A stretch of 64,000 nt of DNA from Thermococcus stetteri (GTDB lineage Archaea; Methanobacteriota_B; Thermococci; Thermococcales; Thermococcaceae): NCBI RefSeq assembly GCF_017873335.1, contig NZ_JAGGKB010000005.1, forward strand, positions 1-64,000. The letters run 5' to 3'. Positions 27,750-36,114 of the stretch are shown here, piece by piece. Below the pieces are notes generated by a model, which was given only the letters and a program-made list of their open reading frames with translations, made no database searches and was not told the origin of the DNA. Every line of letters begins with the position of its first letter. Within the stretch, counting starts at the first letter, position 1. A program made the position numbers and the translations under genes.

Positions 27750-28985
27750 ATGTTCAGGCTCACCGACTTCACCTATGGGGAGAAGACCGTTTTTCTGAGG
27801 GCCGACCTCAACTCCCCTGTCGAGAACGGAAAGATCACGAGCGACGCCCGCTTTCGTGCAGTCCTTCCAACGGTTCGGTACCTTCTTGACAGTGGGGCAA
27901 AGCTCGTTATAGCGACCCACCAGAGCAGGCCCTACAAGGGGGATTACATAACGACAGAAGAGCATGCTGAAATCCTGAGCAGACTTCTCGGCCAGGAAGT
28001 CGAGTACGTCGAGGACATCTTCGGAAGGTACGCCCGTGAGAAGATAAGCACCCTCAAACCTGGAGAGGCCATAATCCTCGAAAACCTCCGTTTTTCGGCG
28101 GAAGAAGTCTTCTACAAGCCTATTGAGGAGTGCGAGAAGACCTTCTTCGTGAGGAAGCTAGCACCGCTCATAGACTACGTCGTTAACGACGCCTTTGCGG
28201 CCTCCCACAGAAGCCAGCCCTCACTCGTTGGCTTTGCCCGGTTAAAGCCGATGATAATGGGGAAGCTGATGGAAACAGAAGTTGATGCATTGAGTAAAGC
28301 CTACGAGAGCGGCGAGAGGCCAAGGGTCTATGTTCTGGGCGGTGCAAAGGTGGATGATTCTCTCCGCGTTGCAGAGAACGTCCTAAGGAAGAGGAAAGCC
28401 GACCTTATCCTCACCGGTGGCCTTGTTGGTCAGATCTTCACCTTCGCCAAGGGCTTTGACCTCGGGGATGCCAACATCGAGTTCCTGCACAAAAAGGGAC
28501 TTCTTGAGCTCGTGGACTGGGCAGAGAAGATCCTGGATGAGTTCTACCCCTACGTCAGAACCCCAGTAGATTTTGCCATCGACTATAAAGGTGAGCGCCT
28601 TGAGGTTGACCTCCTGAGTGAGGACAAGAGGCTGTTTGATCAATACCCAATCCTCGACATAGGTTCAAGGACAGTGGAGAAGTACCGTGAGATACTGATG
28701 GATGCAAAGATAATAGTCGCAAACGGGCCAATGGGAGTCTTTGAAAGGGAGGAGTTCGCTGTAGGCACCGTTGGCGTCTTCAGGGCCATCGGCGAAAGCC
28801 CGGCCTTCTCTGTCGTCGGCGGCGGGCATTCAATAGCGAGCATCTACAAGTACAACATCACCGGAATAAGCCACATCTCCACCGGCGGAGGAGCAATGCT
28901 GAGCTTCTTCGCTGGAGAAGAGCTCCCCGTCCTTAAGGCCCTGAAGATAAGCTACGAAAAGTTCAAAGATAGGGTGAAGGTGTGA
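27750..28985 (+). CDS. pgk: Phosphoglycerate kinase
   Basis: Interconverts 1,3-bisphosphoglycerate and 3-phosphoglycerate with ATP; in Thermococcales it acts mainly in gluconeogenesis because GAPOR bypasses it in glycolysis. 411 aa. N-terminal 3PG-binding motifs (FLRADLNSPVENGKI, ATHQSRP, DAFAASHRSQPS) are followed by the nucleotide domain with LGGAKVDDSLRV and the C-terminal GGGHSIAS. ATG with GGTGATAGG upstream. TAACAC and GTGATA lie just before the start but with 7 rather than 5 bases between them, so this is not the standard glycolytic regulator site. Confidence 0.96.
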   Translation: MFRLTDFTYGEKTVFLRADLNSPVENGKITSDARFRAVLPTVRYLLDSGAKLVIATHQSRPYKGDYITTEEHAEILSRLLGQEVEYVEDIFGRYAREKISTLKPGEAIILENLRFSAEEVFYKPIEECEKTFFVRKLAPLIDYVVNDAFAASHRSQPSLVGFARLKPMIMGKLMETEVDALSKAYESGERPRVYVLGGAKVDDSLRVAENVLRKRKADLILTGGLVGQIFTFAKGFDLGDANIEFLHKKGLLELVDWAEKILDEFYPYVRTPVDFAIDYKGERLEVDLLSEDKRLFDQYPILDIGSRTVEKYREILMDAKIIVANGPMGVFEREEFAVGTVGVFRAIGESPAFSVVGGGHSIASIYKYNITGISHISTGGGAMLSFFAGEELPVLKALKISYEKFKDRVKV

Positions 28986-28995
28986 GGGGCCTTCC

Positions 28996-29766
28996 TCATC
29001 CTATCGTGGCCCTCTCGAACTCGACCACGGCCAGGCCCACGAGGATTGCCGCCAGAACCGCAAGCACGCCCAGATCAACGCCGAGCGAGAACTTCGCGAC
29101 GCTCGCCCCCACGAGGAAGTGCCTCGCGCCGTCGACGGCGTAGGTCAGGGGATTAACGTAGGCCAGTGCCTTCATCCAGCCCGGCATAGTGTCTATCGGG
29201 TATATTGCGCCGCTCAGGAAGATCAGCGGGAGCATGAGGACCATCATCACCATCTGGAAGCCCTCCATGCTCTCCATCTTCAAAGCTAAGCTGACTCCAA
29301 AGCCCGAAAATGCCATCGCGAGCAGGAAGCCGACGCCGAGGGCCGGGAGGAAGCCGCCCAGCTTGAGGCTCTCCGCGAGCGGGTAGGTGAGGACGAGTAT
29401 TATCGCGCCCTGCGCCAGCGTCACGAGGGAATCTCCGATTATCCTCCCCAGGATGCTCCCCCTCCTCGATGATGGGGCCACTAGCACCTCCTTGAGGAAG
29501 CCGAACTGCTTGTCCCATATGACGCTGACCCCGGCTATGAAGCTCATGTTGAAGACGGTCATGGCGAAAATGCCCGGAGCGAGGAAGGTGAGGTAGTCAA
29601 CCCCTCCGAAGATAACCCTCGCCATGGGGTTGTCGAAGACCTTGCTCCACCCGAGGCCGAAGAAGATGAGCCAGATGAGAGGGTTGACTATCATTCCCAC
29701 AACTCTCGACCTCGCCCTGGTGAACCTCTTGAGCTGCCTGTAGGCCATCGTGGTTAGTGCCTCCAT
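28996..29766 (-). CDS. ABC-2 type transporter permease
   Basis: 256 aa, six membrane helices, in the DrrB/NodJ-like group (PLIFLSGAIYPIDTMPGWM is the conserved late segment). It partners the ATPase encoded just upstream; their genes overlap by 13 bp. Such pairs export lipids, drugs or polysaccharides. The start has GGAGGGTGAGGGG before it. Last gene of the PadR operon. Confidence 0.88.
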   Translation of the reverse strand: MEALTTMAYRQLKRFTRARSRVVGMIVNPLIWLIFFGLGWSKVFDNPMARVIFGGVDYLTFLAPGIFAMTVFNMSFIAGVSVIWDKQFGFLKEVLVAPSSRRGSILGRIIGDSLVTLAQGAIILVLTYPLAESLKLGGFLPALGVGFLLAMAFSGFGVSLALKMESMEGFQMVMMVLMLPLIFLSGAIYPIDTMPGWMKALAYVNPLTYAVDGARHFLVGASVAKFSLGVDLGVLAVLAAILVGLAVVEFERATIG

Positions 29767-30755
29767 CCCCTCACCCTCCTTCCCATTCTCATTCTCGCGA
29801 ATGCCGCCATCGGGTTCTCCGGGCCCTCGTCCCTTATCTCCCTGCCAGTCAGGTGGAGGAAGACGTCGTTGAGCGTCGGGCGGTGGTAGGTGACCTCCAG
29901 GATTCTGAGGCCCCTCTCACTCGCAAGCTCGAAGAGCCTTGGAAGGGCTTCGGCGGCGTTGTCAACCTCAAGGGAAACCCTGCCGTCGGGAAGAACCCTA
30001 CAGCCCCTAATGAACTCCCCCTGGAGGCACTTGAGCTCTTCCGGGGCATCGAGCTTTAAGTAGATCACGTCGTTTCCTACAAGCCTCTTCAGCTCCTCGG
30101 CGGTGCCCTCCGCTATTATTCTCCCGTGGTCTATGATTGCTATTCTGTCAGCCAGCTGTTCTGCCTCGTCCATGTAGTGGGTTGTGAGGAAAATCGTCAT
30201 GTTGTGCTCCTCCTTCATTGCCCGTATGTAGTCCCAGATGTGCGCCCTCGTCTGCGGGTCGAGGCCTATCGTCGGCTCATCCAAGAAGAGAACCTCCGGC
30301 TCGTGGAGAAGGGAGCGTGCTATCTCAAGCCTCCTCTGCATCCCGCCGCTGAAGGTCTTTACGGGCTTATCCTTGAACTCCCAGAGCTCGACGAACTTGA
30401 GGAGCCTCTCGATCTTCTCCTTCAGCCCGCTCCCCTTCAGCCCGTAAATCCTCCCGTGAATGTACATGTTCTCCCATGCTGTGAGTTCCCGGTCAATGCT
30501 TGGATCCTGAAAGACTATGCCTATCCTTTTCCTTACTTCCATCGGTTCCTCCCTAACGTCGTGGCCCGCGACAACTGCCTTTCCAGCGGTTGGTCTCAGA
30601 AGCGTCGTGAGGACGTGAACCGTTGTCGTTTTTCCAGCACCGTTCGGCCCGAGGAAGGCGAATATCTCCCCCCTTTTGACCCTGAAGGAGATTCCCCTAA
30701 CGGCCTCGAAGTCCCCGTACTTTTTGACGAGGTTCTCAACGAGGATCGCATCCAC
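29754..30755 (-). CDS. ABC transporter ATP-binding protein (DrrA-like)
   Basis: 333 aa. Walker A GPNGAGKTTT, Q-loop VFQDPSID, signature FSGGMQRRLEIARSLL, Walker B VLFLDEPTIGLD and H-loop FLTTHYMDEAEQ. The C-terminal ~80-residue regulatory extension (DUF4162-like) is as in daunorubicin-type exporters. GTG start at 30755, with GGTGGTATGA that spans the stop of the ferredoxin gene. Forms one transporter with the downstream permease. Confidence 0.92.
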   Translation of the reverse strand: MDAILVENLVKKYGDFEAVRGISFRVKRGEIFAFLGPNGAGKTTTVHVLTTLLRPTAGKAVVAGHDVREEPMEVRKRIGIVFQDPSIDRELTAWENMYIHGRIYGLKGSGLKEKIERLLKFVELWEFKDKPVKTFSGGMQRRLEIARSLLHEPEVLFLDEPTIGLDPQTRAHIWDYIRAMKEEHNMTIFLTTHYMDEAEQLADRIAIIDHGRIIAEGTAEELKRLVGNDVIYLKLDAPEELKCLQGEFIRGCRVLPDGRVSLEVDNAAEALPRLFELASERGLRILEVTYHRPTLNDVFLHLTGREIRDEGPENPMAAFARMRMGRRVRGWRH

Positions 30756-31178
30756 TCATACCACCCCATACCTCTCGGGCCAGTTGTTGCGCTTGAACTT
30801 CTCGCCGTGCTCCTTCCTGAAGACGAACTTGAGGCCGTATCTCTTCTTGAACGGCAACCTTAGAGCGTTGTACAGCAGAAGAAGGGCTGGATGCTTGATC
30901 TCTTCCTCAGAGAGTCTTAATGCCCCGGTGGGACACGCCTGGACGCAGAGGTAGCATTTCTTACACGCCTCGGGATTCGCTATGAAGGGCCTCAGGCGGA
31001 CTTTGTGCCTTACGCCGAAGAGGCTCACCTCCATGGGAACTACTTCCCATATGGAGTCTGCATATGGACAGACGAAGATGCACTCCTCCCCTCCTCCACA
31101 TATGGGGTAGTAAATCTTGAGAGGGGCGTTTTTCTCCATCTCCTTGTAGTAAGCAGTCCAGTGAAGGGCCTCACTCAT
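30756..31178 (-). CDS. Ferredoxin-like 4Fe-4S protein in an ABC-exporter operon
   Basis: 140 aa. One complete cluster motif, CKKCYLCVQACPTGAL, near residues 76-91, and an unusual earlier one with C-x5-C-x3-CP (CGGGEECIFVCPYADS) near residues 27-42. The C-terminal ~40 residues are basic and aromatic. It lies between padR and the ABC ATPase with a 4-bp ATGA overlap upstream and no gap downstream, so it is probably made with them. An electron-transfer or redox-sensing role for the exporter or its regulation is a guess. Confidence 0.8.
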   Translation of the reverse strand: MSEALHWTAYYKEMEKNAPLKIYYPICGGGEECIFVCPYADSIWEVVPMEVSLFGVRHKVRLRPFIANPEACKKCYLCVQACPTGALRLSEEEIKHPALLLLYNALRLPFKKRYGLKFVFRKEHGEKFKRNNWPERYGVV

Positions 31179-31645
31179 TCTCTCTCCTCCGGCACCTCTC
31201 CGAGGAGGATTAGCCTCACCCTCTTGGTGAAATCGGCAAATTCTCTAGCAAGGGCCTTTTTCTGCTCCTCGCTCAGCTCGTTGATCGAGTTGAATGCCTC
31301 CCTAAGAACTTCCGCCAGCTCCCTGCCTCCTAACCTCGCGAACTCCCTGAACTTCTCAGCCATCCCAAGGACTTCCTTAACTTCGTACTCGTGCTTCTCC
31401 AGGTAGTTCTTCCCCTTCTCTGTTATGCGATAGAGCTTCTTGTCTCTCCTTCCTTCACCTGCAACCTCGATCAGGCCAGCTCTCCTCAGAGAGGCGAGGA
31501 TTGGATAGATTGTGCCGGGACTGGGGTGGGGAATGCCATACCTCTTTTCCAGTTCAGCCATTATCCCGTATCCGTGAAGTGGTCCTTCCTCGAGGAGCTT
31601 TAAAACCAGGAGTTTGAGGTGCCCCCTGAACTTTGGCTTTTCCAT
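31175..31645 (-). CDS. PadR-family transcriptional regulator
   Basis: 156 aa. N-terminal winged helix typical of PadR (LKLLEEGPLHGYGIMAELEK, PGTIYPILASLRRAGLIEV) and a C-terminal helical dimerisation arm (~residues 95-156). It probably represses its own operon (ferredoxin, ABC ATPase, permease) and is released by a ligand that the ABC pump exports. ATG at 31645 has GGTGA upstream; an in-frame GTG lies 9 nt earlier. Confidence 0.9.
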   Translation of the reverse strand: MEKPKFRGHLKLLVLKLLEEGPLHGYGIMAELEKRYGIPHPSPGTIYPILASLRRAGLIEVAGEGRRDKKLYRITEKGKNYLEKHEYEVKEVLGMAEKFREFARLGGRELAEVLREAFNSINELSEEQKKALAREFADFTKRVRLILLGEVPEERE

Positions 31646-31654
31646 TTTCTTCAC

Positions 31655-31676
31655 CGATATATCGATTGATATGTCG
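31655..31676 (-). promoter_or_regulatory. Likely PadR operator
   Basis: The plus strand reads CGATATATC-GATT-GATATGTCG, a near-perfect inverted repeat (8 of 9 positions) with a 4-bp centre. It lies between the minus-strand TATA box (CTTATAAACTCG, ~31675-31686) and the padR start, a position suited to autorepression. The repeat is seen; binding is inferred. Confidence 0.6.
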
Positions 31677-31741
31677 AGTTTATAAGATTTTCCTCGGAAC
31701 GCTTATTACTCTTCGCCCGGACTCGCTGTTGGGTGGTGTCC

Positions 31742-32170
31742 ATGCGCCTCGTCCTCAAACCCCTCTTCGACGCCGAACTTCCGGCTGGCTTCGAGGAAAT
31801 AATCCGTTCTAAATTAATGGGCAGGGAAGTAAAGACCGGCGAGACCGTCGAAATTGACCTCCTTGGAAAGCCCCTGACCTTCAAGGTCGTTCTCTCCGAC
31901 CCAAGCCCGATGAAGGTCTCAAAAAACACCAGAATAGAGATAACCCGGAGCGAGGCCAGGGAGATAACCCTTGAACTCGGTGGGGATGTTAGGGAAGTGC
32001 TCCCCTTCTCAAAGGGTCTCGTCATCGTTCTCAAAAACGAGGTTCGAATATACAACTGGAGTGGGCAAAAGCTTTATAGCAGGGAGTTCGAGGAACTGAA
32101 AGAAGTTAGGGTGGCAGAAGGAAGGGTGGTGATAGTTCATGGGGACAAGGTCACGGTCATTGAGCCTTGA
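31742..32170 (+). CDS. Stand-alone CDC48 domain-2-like protein
   Basis: 142 aa, cytosolic. Residues ~18-65 align by eye with the second part of the CDC48 N-domain encoded at 18439-20829: SKLMGREVKTGETVEIDLLG here against [20 protein letters not shown] there, both followed by xLTFxV. The C-terminal ~60 residues are beta strands (KGLVIVLKNEVRIYNWSG, GRVVIVHGDKVTVIEP) like a single propeller blade pair. No ATPase domain. It may compete for or mimic CDC48 adaptors. ATG at 31742 with GGTGGTGTCC upstream; the 3' end overlaps nth by 32 bp. Confidence 0.65.
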   Translation: MRLVLKPLFDAELPAGFEEIIRSKLMGREVKTGETVEIDLLGKPLTFKVVLSDPSPMKVSKNTRIEITRSEAREITLELGGDVREVLPFSKGLVIVLKNEVRIYNWSGQKLYSREFEELKEVRVAEGRVVIVHGDKVTVIEP

Positions 32171-32870
32171 GGGCTTCACCTTCAGGGAGAGCTGGGAGGA
32201 GAAGAAAAAGAGGGCCGAGAAGATAGTCGAAATCCTGATGGAGACCCACCCGAGGGAGAAGCTCCTCATCGGCGACCCCTACCGAACGCTCGTCCACTGC
32301 ATAATCTCCCAGAGGATGCGCGACGAGGTTACCTACCGCGTCTGGGAGGAGCTGTTTAAAAGATATAAGAACATCGAGACGATAGCGAGCACGCCCGTCG
32401 AGGAGATGCAGGAGTTCCTGAGGAAGCAGGGCGTCGGCCTCTGGAAGACGAAGGGAGAGTGGATAGTCAGGGCTTCCCAGATAATCCTCGAGAAGTACGG
32501 CGGAAGGGTGCCGGATGACATCCACGAACTTATGAAGCTCCCCGGAATCGGGAGGAAGTGTGCCAACATCGTTCTGGCCTACGGCTTTGGAAGACAGGCA
32601 ATACCGGTTGATACACACGTGAACAGGATAAGCAAAAGGTTAGGCCTGGCCCCGCCGAGAGTTGCACCGGAGAAGGTTGAGGAGTATTTAACTGCCATAA
32701 TCCCGAAGGACAAGTGGATATACGTCAACCACGCGATGGTCGACCACGGGAGGAGCATCTGCAAACCGATAAACCCAAAATGCGATGAGTGCCCGCTCAG
32801 GGAGCTCTGTCCCTACGCCAAGGGGCTTGTGAAGGACGAGGACATCAAAGGAAAGAAGACTCAAGGATAG
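32139..32870 (+). CDS. nth: Endonuclease III (DNA glycosylase/AP lyase)
   Basis: 243 aa. Removes oxidised pyrimidines and nicks abasic sites in base-excision repair. The helix-hairpin-helix LMKLPGIGRKCANIVL carries the catalytic Lys, PVDTHVNRIS carries the catalytic Asp, and the 4Fe-4S loop has four cysteines spaced C-x6-C-x2-C-x5-C (CKPINPKCDECPLRELC). The ATG lies inside the end of the preceding gene with GGTGATAG upstream, which suggests coupling. The N-terminal ~20 residues before the conserved ESWEEKKKRAEKI are extra and the start could be slightly downstream. Confidence 0.93.
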   Translation: MGTRSRSLSLEGFTFRESWEEKKKRAEKIVEILMETHPREKLLIGDPYRTLVHCIISQRMRDEVTYRVWEELFKRYKNIETIASTPVEEMQEFLRKQGVGLWKTKGEWIVRASQIILEKYGGRVPDDIHELMKLPGIGRKCANIVLAYGFGRQAIPVDTHVNRISKRLGLAPPRVAPEKVEEYLTAIIPKDKWIYVNHAMVDHGRSICKPINPKCDECPLRELCPYAKGLVKDEDIKGKKTQG

Positions 32871-33586
32871 GCGCAGGAGTCAAGGTCAGTTATGAGATAG
32901 CTCATTGGAACAGTGACCTCCAACGTCTCATCCTGAGAAGTGAAAAAGCCAGTCCTACTCAGGTATTCCACCCTAATTATGAGCCTCGTCTGCCCCTCAA
33001 CCTCCTTTTCCCTCCCGTGTTTCTCCACCTCTAGATCAACGTAAGGCTCCGCCTCCAAGGGGAGACCCCAGCTGGGCTTGAGTGCCCTAATCACCATCGC
33101 CTGCCTCGGTGTATATCCTGGAAGGCTGGCGGGCATCATCTCAAAAGTTCCGTCCCGGGTTTTGACGTAGAGCATGCCTCCGGTCATGGGAAAGACGCTG
33201 TTCACAGTAACGTCCGTATTGTTCTCTAAGATGATGAGAACCTTCCTTATCGCTATTGAATCACCATGAGGAACGATGAGAAGGGTGAGCCTTCCCCTAA
33301 TCTGGAACTGGTCGCACCCAACGTTCCTTATGGCCACTGCGTGGTACTCAAGGTCAACGGCTACATGGGAGTCGAGCCTTTTGTGGCAGTATGCCACCGG
33401 CGTGTAGTTCCCAAGGATGGAGGAAAGGTTCTGGGCGCTGACGTTGAAGACCTCTATTCCGAGGTCGATACCTTTGTATGGCCCCGGTGAAGGTAGTGTC
33501 CTCTCGTGGAGCAAGAAGAGGGCACATCCGGAGAGAAAAATGAGCGTGATGATAATTAAGATGGCCTTTTCTCTTTTCACTAACAT
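32861..33586 (-). CDS. Predicted secreted lipoprotein of unknown function
   Basis: 241 aa. N-terminal signal with lipobox-like LIFLSGC (residues ~14-21), then a beta-rich extracytoplasmic domain with several possible glycosylation sites (NVS, NLS, NYT, NNT). No family recognised. A TATA-like TTTTTATCC about 30 nt upstream and no Shine-Dalgarno site suggest a leaderless message. It overlaps the nth 3' end by 10 bp, tail-to-tail. Confidence 0.7.
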   Translation of the reverse strand: MLVKREKAILIIITLIFLSGCALFLLHERTLPSPGPYKGIDLGIEVFNVSAQNLSSILGNYTPVAYCHKRLDSHVAVDLEYHAVAIRNVGCDQFQIRGRLTLLIVPHGDSIAIRKVLIILENNTDVTVNSVFPMTGGMLYVKTRDGTFEMMPASLPGYTPRQAMVIRALKPSWGLPLEAEPYVDLEVEKHGREKEVEGQTRLIIRVEYLSRTGFFTSQDETLEVTVPMSYLITDLDSCAYP

Positions 33587-33634
33587 GAAAATTGAACAAC
33601 TTAAAAGGATAAAAATGTTTCGGGTTGGAAATTG

Positions 33635-34213
33635 TCAGTCTTCCTCCTCAACCGCTTCCCCGGCGAGTTCCTTCAGCTTATCCATGTCTGAACTGACAGC
33701 TATGAGGACGTCCCCTTCTTCGATCGTATCGTCCTTTCCAGGGTTATAGATGTAGCGGTCTCCCCTCTTTATCGCCAGGATTCTGGTCCCTATCTTGCTC
33801 GGTAGCTTGAGCTGGGCGAGGGTCCTGCCGATGAGGACTGAACCGGGCCTAACCGTCACCCTTCCAAGCTCCTCCTCTGTGTCCTCCATTATCTTCCTGA
33901 TTACCGGGTGGGGCTCGATGTCCCTGAGGATTATGTCCGCTATGGCATATGCCGCATCGCTAATGCGCTCGTTTATGTCCGCCAGGTCGATTATGCTGAG
34001 GAGACTTTCAGGGTCTTCCTCGTGCTTCGCTGCGCGGAGGGCGAGCTTCTTTACGTGAACCGTAAGGTCGTCCATCTTCTCCTCAAGGAGGTAGACCTCC
34101 TCCGCTATGTCCTCGCTGTTGTAGAGAACCGACGAGAAGGCCAAGTCTATCATGAGGGAGGAGAGGTCCTTCATCTCCACGAGACAGCCCCTTATCTCCT
34201 CAAACTCACTCAT
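33635..34213 (-). CDS. PhoU-like plus TrkA-C (RCK_C) regulatory protein 1
   Basis: 192 aa. The N-terminal ~110 residues are PhoU-like helices (MKDLSSLMIDLAFSSVLYNS), followed by a TrkA-C domain with the signature SVLIGRTLAQLKL and EEGDVLIAVSS. RCK_C domains bind small ligands, including c-di-AMP in some bacteria, and gate ion transporters. It overlaps the paralogous upstream gene by 8 bp, so the two are co-translated and probably form a heteromer. The nearest transporter is the divergent SLC41/MgtE-like gene. Confidence 0.88.
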   Translation of the reverse strand: MSEFEEIRGCLVEMKDLSSLMIDLAFSSVLYNSEDIAEEVYLLEEKMDDLTVHVKKLALRAAKHEEDPESLLSIIDLADINERISDAAYAIADIILRDIEPHPVIRKIMEDTEEELGRVTVRPGSVLIGRTLAQLKLPSKIGTRILAIKRGDRYIYNPGKDDTIEEGDVLIAVSSDMDKLKELAGEAVEEED

Positions 34214-34811
34214 TGGACACCACCTTTATGTTGCCCCTCGCTATTTCCTTCAGGTAGTCGAGGGCCGTTCTCGTGCCCCTGCCGATGAGGATGTCCCCGG
34301 GCATTATCTTGGTGTTCTCATCGGGATCGAAGATCCACCTCTTCCCGCGCCTTATCGCGATTATCCACACGCCCGTGTTCGTCGAGAGGTCAAGCTCGTC
34401 CAGGGTCTTCCCAACGAGAACAGACTCCGGAGAAACGACGATCTTCCCGATGGTCTCCTCACTTTCAAGGATGACCTCAGTGATGAGAGGGTGTAGCTTT
34501 TCCTCAAGGACCATCTTGGCGAGATCAGCGGCCGCGTTTGAGATGTCGTCTATGGCCCTCGCCATCTGGAGGATCGACGTTATCTGCTCGGCCTCCTTCA
34601 TGTTCCTAGCCGCTAAAACAGCCCTCACAGCGAGGTTGTAGTTGAGCAGATCAAGGTACTCCTCGAGCTCGAGGACTTCCTCCGCCATCTCCTTCTCCTT
34701 GAAAAGGGCCGCCGAATAGGCCAGATCAACCATGAGCTCGGCGGTGTTCTTCATCTCGACGAAGATATCCTTGACGTTTGTGGGCACTTCTATCTCATCC
34801 CATTCCTCCAC
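34206..34811 (-). CDS. PhoU-like plus TrkA-C (RCK_C) regulatory protein 2
   Basis: 201 aa paralogue of the next gene with the same two-domain layout: PhoU-like helices (MKNTAELMVDLAYSAALFKE) and TrkA-C (SVLVGKTLDELDL, MPGDILIGRG). GTG start at 34811, with a purine-rich GGTGGGAGG site a few bases before it. Divergent from the SLC41/MgtE-like transporter gene 118 bp away, with which it probably works in ion control. Confidence 0.88.
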   Translation of the reverse strand: MEEWDEIEVPTNVKDIFVEMKNTAELMVDLAYSAALFKEKEMAEEVLELEEYLDLLNYNLAVRAVLAARNMKEAEQITSILQMARAIDDISNAAADLAKMVLEEKLHPLITEVILESEETIGKIVVSPESVLVGKTLDELDLSTNTGVWIIAIRRGKRWIFDPDENTKIMPGDILIGRGTRTALDYLKEIARGNIKVVSNE

Positions 34812-34929
34812 CGGCCTCCCACCTGTTAGAAGTTAGGCAGGGTTTTTATTTAGTTTTCGCCGTGCAGAGAAAAGTTTAATACCTCAAGGCCCGAGTTCTC
34901 TGGGGTGAGCGGAATGGAGGTGGAGGGCA

Positions 34930-36114
34930 GTGATCGTCAGGGACGCAGAAATGCTCAGAGGGAAGATCAGGGAAGCCTTCAGGGTCACTCTGCCGTCTCT
35001 GTTCACGTCCCAGCTCTTCGGCCTATTTGGGGGCACGTTTCTGGGCAAGTACTTTGACCTCATGAGGAAGCAGTTTCCGGGCCTTCTCATAGTCCTCCCC
35101 GGCATAATGGGCCTCCGCGGGAACGTCTTCGGTTCCATGGCATCCCGTTTCTCCACACTCCTATACCTCGGTGACCTCAAGCCCTCTCTGAGGGAAAAGA
35201 AGGTCCTCAAGGAAATCGTTCTGAGGATGCTGATCTCGCTGATCCCGATTTTTATCTTGTGGGGCATAGGCGTTCTCACCGGGATAAAGAAGAACGCCCT
35301 CGACGTCCTCCTCATTGTGATATCCTCAACGATACTCGTCTCCTTCATCCTCGGCTACTTCACGGCCTTCGTTACAATCTTCTCCTTCAGGAAGGACGTT
35401 GACCCGGACAGCATAGCCGCCCCGCTGGTGGCCTCTATGGGCGACTTCCTCACGGTTCCGTCCCTGGTAATGTTCATACTCCTAATCGGACACTCCCCGA
35501 GGCTCTTCCGCCTCTTCAACTACTCCCTCATAGTTCTCTTCCTCGTCGTTGCCGTCCTGAGCAGGGTCAGAAAAGCCGAGTTTCTGGAGCTTAAACAGGT
35601 CTTCATAACGATAACCGGGCTCGCGCTCCTCTCGATAATCTCCGGTTCGCTCCTTGAGCACTTCAGCGGGGAGATAAGCGCCTCAGGGATACTGAGCTTC
35701 ATCTACCCAGCCCTGCTCAGCTCCTTCGGGAACTACGGGTCCATAATAGCGGCCAAGACCTCGACGAAGCTCCATCTCGGTGAAATCGAGAGCTTCATCA
35801 ACGAGGAGTCCTTGACTGATATTCTCTCCCTTCTCCTGACCTCACCCATAATCGGGACGACCAAGGTTCTCATCGGCGGCGCGCTGATGAAACTCACTAC
35901 TGGGGCGGGGATACCCGGTGGGGTCTACTGGCTTCTCCTCACGTACCCATTCATGGCCCTCTTCGTGATGGTCTACGCCTACTCCCTCTCCTACCTGATG
36001 TTCAGGCACGACATAGACCCGGACCATGTTGCCATTCCGCTCATCTCGAACAACAGCGACATATTCGGGACGATATACGCCGTCCTCATAGCAAAGGTGA
36101 TGGTGGGAGCATGA
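34930..36114 (+). CDS. SLC41/MgtE-type divalent cation transporter
   Basis: 394 aa with about ten membrane helices in two homologous halves: PGIMGLRGNVFGSMASRFST ... DPDSIAAPLVASMGD in the first and PALLSSFGNYGSIIAAKTST ... DPDHVAIPLISNNSD in the second. This is the internal duplication of SLC41-type Mg2+ transporters; bacterial MgtE has one copy and works as a dimer. There is no cytosolic CBS or N-domain, so the divergent PhoU/RCK_C pair may provide regulation. GTG start at 34930 with GGAGG upstream. Confidence 0.88.
   Translation: MIVRDAEMLRGKIREAFRVTLPSLFTSQLFGLFGGTFLGKYFDLMRKQFPGLLIVLPGIMGLRGNVFGSMASRFSTLLYLGDLKPSLREKKVLKEIVLRMLISLIPIFILWGIGVLTGIKKNALDVLLIVISSTILVSFILGYFTAFVTIFSFRKDVDPDSIAAPLVASMGDFLTVPSLVMFILLIGHSPRLFRLFNYSLIVLFLVVAVLSRVRKAEFLELKQVFITITGLALLSIISGSLLEHFSGEISASGILSFIYPALLSSFGNYGSIIAAKTSTKLHLGEIESFINEESLTDILSLLLTSPIIGTTKVLIGGALMKLTTGAGIPGGVYWLLLTYPFMALFVMVYAYSLSYLMFRHDIDPDHVAIPLISNNSDIFGTIYAVLIAKVMVGA

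Noticed and set aside
34884-35348. 154-codon minus-strand open frame
   Set aside because: Antisense to the SLC41-like transporter, whose duplicated motifs are intact.
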